From a virus, in IMG/VR virus record IMGVR_UViG_3300044568_002317, positions 1-51,122 of that record: a stretch of 51,122 nt of DNA. The stretch is one strand, 5' to 3'. Each line of letters opens with the position of its first letter. Positions within the stretch are counted from its first letter, which is position 1. Under the pieces are notes generated by a model. The model was not told the origin of the DNA. It saw nothing but the letters and a program-made list of their open reading frames with translations, and ran no database searches. Both the position numbers and the translations under genes were made by a program. Below, piece after piece: positions 40,101 through 49,900 of this stretch.

Positions 40101-43100
40101 ATCAATCCACCTGTCAAGACATTACCACCAGTTACGTTACCTGTTGCACTTGCTGTGCCACCTGTGGCCAAGTTGCCACCTGTGATTGTGGCTACAGCAG
40201 ATATCAATCCACCTGTTAGTAAGTTGGCACCACTAATATTGGCTGCTGATGTAATGGTTGAAGTAGCAGAGATCAATCCACCTGTCAAGACATTACCACC
40301 GGTTATGTTGCCTGTGGCACTTGCTGTGCCACCTGTGGCCAAATTGCCACCAGTGATTGTGGCTGCTGATGTAATTGTTGATATTGCCGAAATCAATCCA
40401 CCAGTTAAAATATTGCCACCAGTTACGTTACCAGTAGTTGAGAATGCGCCTGTACCAACAATACCCGCAGTATTTACGTTACCTGTAGAACTCAGTGTTG
40501 AGCCAGTTATTGTTGTGCCAGTAATGGTGCTTGCGGCACTAATTAATCCACCAGTGAGAACGTTACCACCAGTAATATTACCTGCGGCACTTGCTGTGCC
40601 GCCTGTGGCCAAATTGCCACCAGTGATTGTGGCTACAGCAGATATTAATCCACCTGTTAACAAGTTTGCACCAGTAATATTGGCTGCTGATGTTATTGTA
40701 CTCGTAGCACTAACAAGTCCACCTGTTAAGACATTTGCACCTGTGATATTACCACCTGCACTTGCAGTTCCACCTGTGGCCAAATTACCACCAGTTACTG
40801 TGCTTGCGGCAGAGATCAATCCACCTGTTACCAAATTGCCAGCGGTTACATTGCCGGTAGTGCTCAAACTGGTACCAGTTGCAGCACCAATATTAGGAGT
40901 GGTTAGATTTGCACTGGCTTTGACAATGATATTGCCGCCGCCATCAAATGCTGTGGTAGTGTTGTCTACCAATGCACTAAACACCGAGCCAGTTAAACTT
41001 ATACCTGCTTGAGTATTTGCTGTGTAACTGCCTGCTCCAGAGAACTGTGCAAACACAATATTTGTTGTGCCTACTGTGACTGGAGCATTAGTGGTACACA
41101 CCCATCCTGTGTCAAGATTTGTTGATCCATATTCAACAAAGGTAAATGCGCCTGGTATTTCACCACTTGGGCTGCCATTATCAAAGTCCAAGGAACGAGT
41201 CAGTATAAACGGAGTGCCAGCACTACCAACTTGAGTTACAACATAGATACCATTGTACGGAGCGTTGCCACCAGTTTCGTTCTTGACCAGCACACGTTCA
41301 GCTGCCGAAGGTGTTGTGCCATCTATGCTCAATGCACCATTTGCATTCGCAGTAATAGTTGCACCTACTCCTGAGGCACCATTATCGTAAGTATATGCTG
41401 CCAGAGCAGTTGTGGTAGCAAGTCCTACACTTGCTTTGATGTCAAGGCCTTGCGCAACTGCATCAACATATCCTTTGTTTGCTGCGTCAGCATCTTGTAC
41501 TGGCGTAGCTAGATTATTGATCCATGTGTTAGCTGACAGCGCAATGTTGCCTGTGGGATTAAGATTCAATACACCTGTTGAGGTAAGTGTTAGTGCAGTA
41601 CCAACTATGGCATTTGTGTTGACATTTGCACCAGTAATATTGCCTGTTGCACTTACTACTCCACCAGTTGTTATGTTGCCACCAGTTACATTGCCTGTGG
41701 CTGTGACCAATCCTGCGGTACGCAAGTTTCCAGCTTGAACGTTGCCTGTAACAGTAACTAATCCGCCGGTGCTAATGTTTCCGCCAATCACATTAGCAGT
41801 GGCCACGACATTAGCGCCTGTTATCAAATTGCCTGTAGAACTAACCACGCCACCTGTAAGTAAATTGCCACCTGATACATTGGCTGCTGATGTAATATTG
41901 CCAGTTGCCGAAATTAACCCACCAGTTAGTATATTACCACCAATAACGTTACCGGCTGCACTAACGTTATAAGTGACATCCACATATCCTGTAGAAGTTA
42001 TATTACCCGAAGCACTTACTATTCCAGTGAATACATTTGTGCTGGTAATGTTACCTTGTGCTGATATGTTTCCACCAGATAAAATATTACCACCAGATGA
42101 GATCAATCCACCTGTTAAGATGTTTGCACCAGTAACATTTCCGCCAGCACTTGCAGTACCACCTGTGGCTAAATTGCCACCGGTGATGGTAGCGGTAGCA
42201 GATATCAATCCACCAGTTAGGACATTGCCGCCGGTAATATTGGCCGCCGAAATGATGTTACCACCAGCACTAACCAATCCGCCAGTTACTAAATTAGCAC
42301 CACTAATGTTGGCACCCGATATAATAGTACCACTTGCACTAACCAATCCACCGGTGTTTAAATTACCAGTAATGGTGTTGCCACTCACTGACAAACTGGT
42401 AAGTGTGCCGACTGTGGTCAAACTTGAGAAAATTACACCTGAATTTAACGTGTTACCAGTTAAATTATTTGCATCAACACTGCTGGCTGTAACACCTGTT
42501 AGCTGTGATCCGTTACCAATGAAGAACGATCCTGTGTTGGCTGTAATGTTACCTACGGCGCTAACTTGTCCAGCTGTGGTAATGTTTCCACCAACTACAT
42601 TGGCAGTAGCACTCAGTGTGGTACTAGAAATTACATTAGCACCAGTGATGTTGCCGCTTGACCCAGTAGTGCTTAAATTGCCAAATGTACCATTGCCAGT
42701 TGCAGAAATTAATCCACCAGTTAAGATGTTTGCACCTGTGATATTGCCACCAGCACTTGCTGTTCCACCTGTGGCCAGATTTCCACCTGTGATTGTGGCT
42801 GTAGCCGATACTAATCCCCCAGTTAAGATGTTTGCACCAGTGATATTACCACCGGCACTTGCTGTTCCACCTGTAGCCAAATTGCCACCAGTAATGGTAG
42901 TTGCTGATGTGATTGTTGATGTAGCACTAATCAATCCATCGGTTCGTACATTACCACCGGTTATGTTAGCACTTGCACTAATAATACTTGAAGTAAGAGA
43001 ATTGGTTACGCTAATGTTGTTGGCTGCTAAATTGCCCGAAGTGCTCAATTGTCCAGTGGTATTCAAATTACCACCAGTTATGTTACCTATGGCACTAACT

Positions 43101-44836
43101 TGCCCAGCTGTGATAATATTGCCACCAGTTATATTACCTGTGGCACTTGCAGTACCACCTGTGGCCAAATTGCCACCTGTGATTGTAGCAGCGGCAGAGA
43201 TCAATCCACCAGTTAGTACATTGCCACCAGTAATATTACCACCAGCACTTGCAGTACCACCTGTAGCCAAGTTGCCCCCGGTGATTGTGGCTGCTGATGT
43301 TATTGTACCAGTTGCTGATACCAGACCACCAGTTAGTACATTGCCACCTGTAATATTTCCACCAGCACTTGCAGTACCACCTGTAGCCAAATTGCCACCA
43401 GTGATTGTGGCAGTTGCACTGACCAATCCACCTGTTAATACATTGCCACCAGTTACATTACCGGCAGCAGATACTGTATTTCCAGAAGTTATATTGTTTG
43501 TAGCATTTAAATTGTTGGCGGCAAAATTATTTGCTGTTGCAATTGCAGTGGCATTAGAAGTAAGACTTTGATCTCCAAGATAAAGAGTAGTTCCTGATAG
43601 ATATAAATCTTTCCAGAGTTGGCCAGGACTGCCTAAATTATATGTTGCATTGGCACTAGGCAATAAATTGCCAGTTACGTTGCCAGTGATACTGAAGTTG
43701 TTTGTTTGAGTTAGACCACCTGTGGTTAAATTGCCACCTGTAATATTAGCAGTAGCACTAACTAATCCGCCAGTTAAGACATTAGCACCAGTGATGTTGC
43801 CGCCTGCACTTGCTGTGCCACCTGTGGCCAAGTTGCCACCTGTTATGGTAGCTGCTGAAGTAATTGTTCCAGTTGCAGAAATCAATCCGCCTGTTAATAA
43901 GTTGCCACCTGTAATATTGCCACTTGCACTTGCAGTTCCACCAGTGGCCAAATTACCACCAGTAATGGTTGTTGTTGAAGTAATTGTACCGGTTGAACTA
44001 ATTAATCCACTGGTTAAGACATTTGCACCAGTAACATTGCCACTTGCACTTACTTCACCAGTAATGTATTCACCAGTTGTGGCAAACACTGCCACATTTG
44101 ATGTGCCACCAATTCCAATGGCAACGTTGCCACCAGAACTCACAACACGAACATTTGAAGTTCCATTTTGTATTGATGTAGCATCAATGCCAGTAAGTTG
44201 GCTACCATTGCCCAAAATATAGTTGCCGCTGACATTACCAGCTGCACTAACAAGTCCACCAGTTAGTATATTTGCACCTGTGATATTGCCACCAGCACTT
44301 GCTGTTCCACCTGTGGCCAGATTTCCACCTGTGATTGTGGCTGTTGCACTAACAAGCCCACCAGTTAGTACATTGCCACCTGTAATATTTCCGCCAGCAC
44401 TTGCTGTGCCACCTGTGGCCAAGTTGCCACCGGTGATGGTGCCTGACACACTTACTACACCTGTGACGTATTCGCCCGTAGAAGCCCATTGTATTACATT
44501 TCCAGTTCCGCCAATTCCCACAGTAATATTGCCATTGGCCACGCCGGCATTGATGTTTGAAGTACCATTTGCAATATTAGTAATGTTTAAATTGCCAGTA
44601 TTGATACCAGTCAAATAATAACCGTTACCAATAAAGTAGTTGGCACTGGTGATGTTACCTGCGGAACTCACAATAGTACCCACAGTCAACGCACCGTTCA
44701 CAGCAATTGTGTTGGCTGTGATGATGTTGGCAGTAGAAAGAATTCTCGTCCAGCTGTTGGTAGCAGTGCTATACTGATACGATACCTGATTAACTACTGT
44801 TACTTGGCCATTGGTTGGTGATATTGGAAATGCCAT
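34145..44836 (-). CDS. Giant tail fibre protein with ITGGN repeats (3563 aa)
   Basis: 3563 residues in one uninterrupted frame, 10.7 kb. The N-terminus MAFPISPTNGQVTVVNQVSY matches the 1347-residue paralogue. The body is dozens of 17-residue units (ITGGNLATGGTASAGGN alternating with ITGGNVLTGGLVSATGT), interrupted by modules: GTSNVRVVSSGGNVAIGIGG with SNVAVFATTGEYITG, NATYNLGSPGQLWKDLYLSG, a ANKGYVDAVAQGLDIKASVG domain, and VGDQWYNITTDILYEYIDDG. The last 130 residues form a globular C-terminal domain (YADLAENYRADAEYEPGTVL ... GKSLENFTGG) found at the ends of other phage fibres. It should be a very long trimeric or beta-helical fibre. CAGGAGTAGAA precedes the ATG at 44836. Confidence 0.88.
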   Translation of the reverse strand: MAFPISPTNGQVTVVNQVSYQYSTATNSWTRILSTANIITANTIAVNGALTVGTIVSSAGNITSANYFIGNGYYLTGINTGNLNITNIANGTSNINAGVANGNITVGIGGTGNVIQWASTGEYVTGVVSVSGTITGGNLATGGTASAGGNITGGNVLTGGLVSATATITGGNLATGGTASAGGNITGANILTGGLVSAAGNVSGNYILGNGSQLTGIDATSIQNGTSNVRVVSSGGNVAIGIGGTSNVAVFATTGEYITGEVSASGNVTGANVLTSGLISSTGTITSTTTITGGNLATGGTASASGNITGGNLLTGGLISATGTITSAATITGGNLATGGTASAGGNITGANVLTGGLVSATANITGGNLTTGGLTQTNNFSITGNVTGNLLPSANATYNLGSPGQLWKDLYLSGTTLYLGDQSLTSNATAIATANNFAANNLNATNNITSGNTVSAAGNVTGGNVLTGGLVSATATITGGNLATGGTASAGGNITGGNVLTGGLVSATGTITSAATITGGNLATGGTASAGGNITGGNVLTGGLISAAATITGGNLATGGTASATGNITGGNIITAGQVSAIGNITGGNLNTTGQLSTSGNLAANNISVTNSLTSSIISASANITGGNVRTDGLISATSTITSATTITGGNLATGGTASAGGNITGANILTGGLVSATATITGGNLATGGTASAGGNITGANILTGGLISATGNGTFGNLSTTGSSGNITGANVISSTTLSATANVVGGNITTAGQVSAVGNITANTGSFFIGNGSQLTGVTASSVDANNLTGNTLNSGVIFSSLTTVGTLTSLSVSGNTITGNLNTGGLVSASGTIISGANISGANLVTGGLVSAGGNIISAANITGGNVLTGGLISATATITGGNLATGGTASAGGNVTGANILTGGLISSGGNILSGGNISAQGNITSTNVFTGIVSASGNITSTGYVDVTYNVSAAGNVIGGNILTGGLISATGNITSAANVSGGNLLTGGVVSSTGNLITGANVVATANVIGGNISTGGLVTVTGNVQAGNLRTAGLVTATGNVTGGNITTGGVVSATGNITGANVNTNAIVGTALTLTSTGVLNLNPTGNIALSANTWINNLATPVQDADAANKGYVDAVAQGLDIKASVGLATTTALAAYTYDNGASGVGATITANANGALSIDGTTPSAAERVLVKNETGGNAPYNGIYVVTQVGSAGTPFILTRSLDFDNGSPSGEIPGAFTFVEYGSTNLDTGWVCTTNAPVTVGTTNIVFAQFSGAGSYTANTQAGISLTGSVFSALVDNTTTAFDGGGNIIVKASANLTTPNIGAATGTSLSTTGNVTAGNLVTGGLISAASTVTGGNLATGGTASAGGNITGANVLTGGLVSATSTITSAANITGANLLTGGLISAVATITGGNLATGGTASAAGNITGGNVLTGGLISAASTITGTTITGSTLSSTGNVNTAGIVGTGAFSTTGNVTGGNILTGGLISAISTITSAATITGGNLATGGTASATGNITGGNVLTGGLISATSTITSAANISGANLLTGGLISAVATITGGNLATGGTASATGNVTGGNVLTGGLISAVATITGGNLATSGTASATGNVTGGNVLTSGLISAVATITGGNLATGGTASATGNVTGGNVLTGGLVSATSTITSAANITGANLLTGGLISATGNVTGGNILTGGLISATSTITSVANITGGNILTAGQVSATGNVTGNYFIGNGSQLTGIDAAGIQNGNSNVRVVSAGGNVAIGIGGIANVAVFATTGEYVTGLISASGNIISAANVTGGNILTGGLVSATGNIIAPGIQNAAGNSLIEFQNSGNISANIFLYQAGANGNALVRIGESTTQPGLFGLFTTGLVVADGAIASGANIQQIGNSSTWVNAKNINSDNVITASGNLTSGNVLTGGLVSATANITGGNVLTGGLVSATANITGGNVLTGGLVSATANITGGNLNSGAQVVATGNITGGNVLTGGLISATSTITSAANITGANILTGGLVSATATITGGNLATGGTASATGNITGGNILTAGQLSATGNVTGNYILGNGAFLSGVITSVANINNGTSNVSIYAANANVAVSVGGTANVAVFATTGEYITGVLSASGTVTGGNLATGGTASATGNITGGNVLTGGLISATSTITSAATITGGNLATGGTASATGNITGGNVLTGGLVSATGNITSAANIAGGNISTAGNVAAGGLLSDNFYYANGTPRSFGITYTANTTPPPGPTVGDQWYNITTDILYEYIDDGTADYWVDIVSPAFAAGVVANIAISGSMLVNANSAYDIGSNLQEFRNVYATTYYGDGSQLSGIITSVANINNGTSNVTVVSSGGNVTTSVGGTSNVMVVSSTDVTINGNLTVTGNATLSGNIIGDRVQNGTSQIDIQTANGNANITINGNSNVAVFSEGALTMKGNVLPSANVTYNLGSSTQRWNDLWLSNSTIYLGNAQISANATAIVMTNPAGGETVLAGASAGVTGATVSASGNIDGGNLRTAGLISATGNITGGNILGGANVNATTHTGTTVSVSANVTGGNILTGGLISATGNVTGGNLSGTNIVGTLTTAAQPNITSVGTLSSLTTGTITVSGNGNIVMSGILSQISVGYLVSATYLAGTLTTAAQTSITSVGTLGSLTVTGNTTGGNVLTGGLISATGNITGGNILGGANVNATTHTGTTVSVTANVTGGNILTGGLISATSTITSAANITGGNVLTGGLISSTGTITSAATITGGNLATGGTASATGNVTGGNLLTGGLISAGGAITATTITGSTLSSTGNVNTLGIVGTGNISTTGNISGSYFLGNGSQLTGIDATSIQNGTSNVRVVSSGGNVAIGIGGTSNVAVFATTGEYVTGVVSASGTVTGGNLATGGTASAGGNITGANILTGGLISATGNITGGNIRTGGQVSATGNITGGNVNTGNITITSDLISSLGDTITIDPYNIGNTGHVIINGNLQVNGTTTTINSNVVSTNDLTVNYANNAINSAAANGGGIEVGPIGGAFITWLYNSTSNVWVSSLGISAVGNVTSGNILTGGLISAAGNITGGNIITAGLLSIGGGSQAASYSASGNVTGGNILTGGLISATGNITGGNVLGGANVNATTHTGTTVSVTANVTGGNLLTAGQISATGAITGAGITGSSLTVSTGNITGGNLLISGAIIDSAQLDLQTSAANANIVFTPNGTGNVNTGANLSVTGNVQGGNLRTAGLISATGNITGGNLSGTSIVGTLTTAAQTNITSVGTLGSLAVTGNTTSGNFVGTLNGSGANVTSISATNISSGTLAQARLANASVTLGSTALTLGSTVTTVTGLTSVTSTTFVGALTGAATSATTAGTVTTAAQPNITSVGTLTSVTVTGNVDAGNLRTGGLISATGAITGAAITGSSLTVSTGTITGGNIVNANGNGIGNIGSSSVYFNTVFAKATSAQYADLAENYRADAEYEPGTVLEFGGDEEVTISTTDSSKRVAGVVSTNPAYLMNAGLSGIYIVSVALTGRVPVKVVGPVAKGDLMVSNGNGQARACVDAVPVVGTIIGKSLENFTGGEGTIEVVIGKQ
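38973..39125 (-). repeat. Three consecutive 51-base repeats
   Basis: Units begin at 38973, 39024 and 39075 (plus strand GTAATGTTGGCAGT). The second and third are almost identical; the first is slightly diverged. They show directly that the array grows by whole 17-codon units. Confidence 0.85.
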
Positions 44837-44888
44837 TTCTACTCCTGATTAGTACTACTTATGACAGCATAAACAATTTTTTGTTGTG

Positions 44889-45482
44889 TCATAATGATTT
44901 TTGTTGCTCCAACCACTCCTCACGAGTCATTGTTTGCGGTGCCGCAACTGCTGTTTTAGCACCTGGTAATTCAATTTTTAACTGACTTTCCAACCACTCC
45001 TCACGAGTCATTGGGGTGTTAGAAACTTGTTGCTGTGCTATCCAATTTTGCTGTTCTCGTTCAAAATCCAACTGCACTCCAGAATTTTTTTGCTCTTCAA
45101 ACCACTGGTCCACTGACAATTTTTCTGGTTCTTCCACAGGTTGCTGTTGTTTGTTGAACTCAGCCAACTGCTCTGGAGTCATGGTGGGTGTTGGATATTT
45201 TTCTTTCACAGCACGTATTCTTGCTGTCATTTCTGCGGGAAAGACTCCAGCATGATACAGCGCATCCAGTTGTTCTTGAATGGTAGGATATTCTGCGGCA
45301 CGATTTCTGCGGTACTCATGCCAGTCATGTATCATCTGCAGGCGTTGTTGTTCCGCAGCAATTTGCTCGTCAGTTATGGGTGGATTTTCATAGTTGATCC
45401 AAGTTACTGAATCATCATGCACTGCCACAGATACTTCTGCACCAGGCACTAAACTTTGTATGGCTTGAATTTTGCTAATCAT
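44889..45482 (-). CDS. Fibre-block protein with XkdW-like start
   Basis: 197 residues from the ATG at 45482, which overlaps the upstream stop as ATGA; a longer frame to 45512 is less likely. The N-terminus ISKIQAIQSLVPGAEVSVAV and WINYENPPITDEQIAAEQQR follows the pattern of XkdW and tail-fibre-assembly proteins, in which a small beta domain is followed by a charged helix. The rest is Glu/Gln-rich, and the phrase MTREEWLE occurs twice near the end (about residues 160 and 187). Likely a fibre assembly or attachment protein; support is mostly contextual. Confidence 0.6.
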   Translation of the reverse strand: MISKIQAIQSLVPGAEVSVAVHDDSVTWINYENPPITDEQIAAEQQRLQMIHDWHEYRRNRAAEYPTIQEQLDALYHAGVFPAEMTARIRAVKEKYPTPTMTPEQLAEFNKQQQPVEEPEKLSVDQWFEEQKNSGVQLDFEREQQNWIAQQQVSNTPMTREEWLESQLKIELPGAKTAVAAPQTMTREEWLEQQKSL

Positions 45483-46966
45483 GGTACGGCAATCTCCATG
45501 GCAATTATCCACATGTTAGAACTGGTTAGTGTGCTGGCAGAATTGGATATTTTCTGTTGCATTTTATAAGTCACAGGTGAAGTGGTACCTGGGCTGTCTA
45601 AGTAACTGAATGCCACTGCGGATGATCCGCCAACACCGCCACCGGCAATGTTAGCACTATAATCTTGTATTTGTAAAGAAGCAGCGGTACGAACTAATTG
45701 TGTGCTGGCCGTTAAGTTTGCTGCGGCTAATGGAGTAAAACTACTAGTTCCGGTAGCAATAATCAACACTTTGCTATTGGCACTTGTTGGTTGAATTACT
45801 ACGTTGGCCAGGGCAATATCACTATAACTGGTACCTGTAGTAGCACTACCACCTAGGCTTGTGCTCATTATGGTTTGTACCACCGCACCAGACGGCATGT
45901 TAGATGCCGTCAATCTATTGTTGGTGTAGAGACTTTGAGTGTAAGTGTTTCGGAAATACACACTACTGGTACCAATATCGTATGTGACATTAGCAACTGG
46001 TACTAGTGTACCTGAAATTGCCACGTTGGCTACCACACCGCCGGCAAATGCAGGACTTGTGGTATCTACCCAGTAATCACTGGTACCATCATCAATGTAT
46101 TGGTAAAGAACGTCGCTGGCAGTGTCATACCACTGATCAGTTACCTTGGGCGCAGGGCTTGTGGGAGGTGCTGTGTTGGCTGTGTATGTTATGCCTGGAG
46201 GAACAGGAGTTCCGTTAGCATAATAGTAATTGTTGCTGAGTATGTTGCCGCCAGTGATATTACCACTTGCCGATACTGCTCCAGAAACGTATGCACCTGT
46301 GTTGGAAAACACAGCAACATTGCTGGTACCATTCACACTGATTGTTACATTGGCGTTGGCAGTTCCAATGCTGACATTACTGGTACCATTGCTGATAAAC
46401 GTGGTGTCTACGCCAAACTCACCAACGTATCTGTAGCCAACAACGTAAATTGTGTTGGCTGTTCCAGTACCAATAGCAGTTGGGATGGTTGCGCCATTGA
46501 AGTTTAAAACACCGGACTGATAGTCAAAGAACCAAGTGTCATCACTGCCCGAACCTGCACCAAACAGTTTGGTACCTGCTGTTTGAGGATTGCTTATGTT
46601 TGCGGCGCCAGCATACACCTGCACTAGATAGTTGTCGCCAAACTGTGTGGGAATCCAATTGGTAGAGTTTGTTTTCCAGGTTTGATTGTCGGGTGCAGTT
46701 AAATCTTCGGTACATTGTACTGCGGGGCTGTATCCAACGCCACCGCCATCCTTGTACACCTGTACCAGTGATGTGGTGCTGGCAGGTGGCGTGGCAGGTA
46801 TGTCTCCACTCTGTGTCCAGATGAGGTCGCCACGATACAACAGCGGACTGGCAATGCTTTCGTTGAAGGCTTCTTTGGAAGCAGGTTCAGCAGTTTTGGT
46901 TACACCATAACCGACTTTTTTCCAAAGATAGTCAATCTTTTGTGATTCGTTAAAGGACGCAGCCAT
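45479..46966 (-). CDS. Tail fibre/structural protein (495 aa)
   Basis: 495 residues. The N-terminus MAASFNESQKIDYLWKKVGY, SPLLYRGDLIWTQSGDIP and WFFDYQSGVLNFNG are, from memory, conserved in T4-like cyanophage virion proteins. The centre has one repeat-like stretch (VSASGNITGGNILSNNYYYA) and a DQWYDTASDVLYQYIDDGTS module shared with the giant fibre. The C-terminal 130 residues are a beta domain ending SNMWIIAMEIAVP, like many collagen-like or receptor-binding tips. Its ATG overlaps the upstream fibre stop as TAATG. It may link the fibre repeats to the virion. Confidence 0.82.
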   Translation of the reverse strand: MAASFNESQKIDYLWKKVGYGVTKTAEPASKEAFNESIASPLLYRGDLIWTQSGDIPATPPASTTSLVQVYKDGGGVGYSPAVQCTEDLTAPDNQTWKTNSTNWIPTQFGDNYLVQVYAGAANISNPQTAGTKLFGAGSGSDDTWFFDYQSGVLNFNGATIPTAIGTGTANTIYVVGYRYVGEFGVDTTFISNGTSNVSIGTANANVTISVNGTSNVAVFSNTGAYVSGAVSASGNITGGNILSNNYYYANGTPVPPGITYTANTAPPTSPAPKVTDQWYDTASDVLYQYIDDGTSDYWVDTTSPAFAGGVVANVAISGTLVPVANVTYDIGTSSVYFRNTYTQSLYTNNRLTASNMPSGAVVQTIMSTSLGGSATTGTSYSDIALANVVIQPTSANSKVLIIATGTSSFTPLAAANLTASTQLVRTAASLQIQDYSANIAGGGVGGSSAVAFSYLDSPGTTSPVTYKMQQKISNSASTLTSSNMWIIAMEIAVP

Positions 46967-49900
46967 TATGTTGCCGTTCCTATCTGCAGGTCTGATATGG
47001 TTTGACCACTTGCCAATGCAATTCTAATTAAAATATTAGTGCCAGTACTATTGGCAGCGTTTTGAGATCCAAGGGTCATTGTGTATGCTACGTTAGAGAT
47101 TGCTGTATTTAATGGTATAACGTCTGCACCGGTCAAGGCACATCCATTTGAGCCGTTGCCACCTGTGCCGCTGGCGCCCGGAACCCCTGATCCAGCATAC
47201 TGCGTGGATGCTTCTAGCCATCCATTGATGGTACTGGTAGGTCCTGGGAATCCTGGAGTTGGCGATGTGAATCCACTCTTGTCAATAGTTGTTCCTGGTG
47301 CTGCAATCCAAACACCTGCAACGCCTGTGGCCGAAGTTATTCTAATGTCAAAGTTGGCCAGGCTGGGTCTTGCAAATGCAAAAGTAAAATACTGTGTGCT
47401 TGTGCGACCACCAGTGACTGACAAGTCTGGTCCTACTGGCAAGTAGCCAGTACTCAAATCAACTGCATACTGCTTGAGCACTCCATAACGCACCACTGCT
47501 TCTGGTGTGCCAGCAATGGTCTGTGCTCCTGACCAGGCATTGGCTGTGTAGAAGTTGGTAGAATTAGAGAACACAGGAGTGTTGCCCGTAGTACTCATTA
47601 CCACACGTATGGCCGCTTGTGTGTTTCCTGTGGTTGATGCAGTGATTGACTGCTCATTCACACCTGAATTTGCGCCAGCGTACATCTGTATGTTAGCAGG
47701 CAATTGAACTGTGGCACTGGTTCCTATCACATTGAATATGTTGGCTTGTAAAGTGGCCACAACATTGTTGGCACCTGTTAAGTTAGCTGTGATATTGCCA
47801 AGTGTGTAATTTGAAGCAATGCCTATGTTGGCATTTAAATTTGCACTGGTCAAGAAACTGTTGCCAGAATTGTTAATGGTACTGAGTGATTTGGTTTGTG
47901 TTGCAGATACCAACGCACCTGTTCCTTCAGATACTGTTCCACTGGCCAGCACAAACGGATCAGTACTTCTAAACGTCTGTCCAGACAAATTTGCCACTGC
48001 CAAATTGGCAATGGTTACTGTGGGTGATCCAGTATTGTAATAAGGAATGCCAGAAATGTATCTGTAAGTTCCTGCGGTGCCTTCTACTATGGCTATGTTG
48101 CTGGTAACCAGGCTTGGTGCTGTGTTTAAATTGTCTTTGACAAATCCTACATAGTTGGTGTTACCAGATACTGTGTGCACCAGTTTGTAGTTGTTGTAAC
48201 CTGTGCCAAGACTGCTGAGAGCGCAACTGATGTTGGCGTTGAAAACTTTGTAGAAGTAGCTAGGCACCGCAGCATTGGCCACGTGCAAGTCTCTATCAGC
48301 ACTGATAACCAAGGCAGCATTAGATCCCACTGTGTTGCCTGTGGTGGTAAATGTCACGTTACCAGAAATACCATTGTTAACATACGCACTCAGTGTACCA
48401 GTTGTGGCTGTGTTGGCATTCACAATATTGGCTGCCGTGGCAATTGTGGTTGTGGCAGCAAAACGTGTTACGCTTGCGCCGTTGGCAACAATATTGCCGC
48501 CGGTGGCATCCCTTGCACCTGCTGCCAGCAACGGGCTGGTACCTTCGCTGGTGTTGGCAATGGCCAAGTTGGAGAATCCGCTTAGATTGGTTGGAGCAGT
48601 TGGGTTGGTTGCAATAAAAATATAACCTGTGATGCTTGATGTATTGCTTTGGGCAGTGCTTGAAATACCATTTGGTGTGCCATTAGCAGTTAGCGCCACA
48701 GTCTTGGCACCAGTACTTGTGTAAGTGTGCAGAGTATTGCCCACGTTGCTCACGCCATTGCTAAATGTGCTGTCGCCCCATGACCAGTTGGCCAAGTTAC
48801 TGTTTTGACTGGTGTTTTGGAAAGTAAATGTAGCACGGTCATTACCGGTGTAGTCAGTATAGATATAACCCACTCTAGCATTGCCAGTGTTGGCAGTGGC
48901 ATCAGTGGTGGTGTTGGCAGTGGCGCCAATAAAGTTGGCACGAACTTGTGGATTTACTGTGATAGTAATATTGCTTGATTTGGCTGGGCTTGTGCTGAAA
49001 CCGGTGTACAAGAACAAATTGGCAGTAAACTGTTGGTATGCATTGCCTGCTTGATTTGCACCAGACAATACAAATGTATTTGTCACGTTGGCAGCAGATG
49101 GGTTTCCAGCAATGCCTGTGCCAATGTTGACATTAGACACATTGCCATCACCATAGTTGTAGTTGTACAACTGCTGGCTACCAAAACTTGCTGTGTTGCC
49201 CGGAGCACCGTTTGAGTCATTTCTAAAACTCACTACTCCGAGACCGTTGATCACAGTAATCACATTGGCAGTAACAAATACGTTGCTGTCTTGTGACGAA
49301 TAAGATTTCACATTGCTGGCCGATGATACCACTACAACATTACTAGGACCTGCTGTGTTGCTGGTACCACTTAGGATTACGCTATACAAACTGTCAGTGT
49401 TGGCTGCGGCAGAATTGTAGGTGTGATTCACTGTGGTGAACGAAGTGTTACCTAATCCTGGACCAGCAGTAAAGTTAGCTGTTCCATCGCCAAAACTCAA
49501 ATCATACCAAGTCGCATACTGACTGGTATTGGTCACTGTGACACTATTGCCAGAGTTAAAGCTGTTGCTGCTGAGTGTGAATGATGGTATTGGACTTGGT
49601 GTGTACAACACAATGTTTGAAATGCTCGCAGTGCTGGTTGAACCTTTGGCTCCGTTGGCAGCATTGCCGTTAAATGTGCCATTGGTATTGTAAGCTGTAA
49701 ATGACACAGTAAATGTGCCGCCTAATGCATTAGAGAATGTGTGAACAGCATTGGCTGTAGTTGCGTTGGCTGTGCCGTCACCAAATTGCCACAAATAGCT
49801 GTTGGGGTTTCCAATGTATAGTCCGGTAAATGATACTGATAGTGGACTTGGGCCTGAATACACATTGGCAGTGATGTATGTATTGCCAACATAAGTGCTG

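Larger units (their letters stand above)
30186..44700 (-). repeat. Long 51-base (17-codon) fibre repeat array
   Basis: Two successive fibre genes contain dozens of degenerate 51-base units encoding ITGGN-(L/I/V)-x-T-x-G-(L/T)-(I/V/A)-SA-x-x-(N/T). Six-residue insertions (ITSAAT) and longer domains interrupt the array. The open frames on the plus strand here are by-products of the repeat. Confidence 0.9.

Noticed and set aside
31236-44618. Many long plus-strand open frames rich in Pro-Pro-Val (for example 39726-41012 and 41973-43571)
   Set aside because: They lie antisense to the fibre genes and repeat with the same 51-base period. The absence of stops follows from the repeated sense codons; none has a ribosome-binding site or sensible protein.
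30186-44700. Regular repeats that could suggest a CRISPR array
   Set aside because: Units are coding, degenerate and contiguous without unique spacers, and keep one reading frame over 14 kb.
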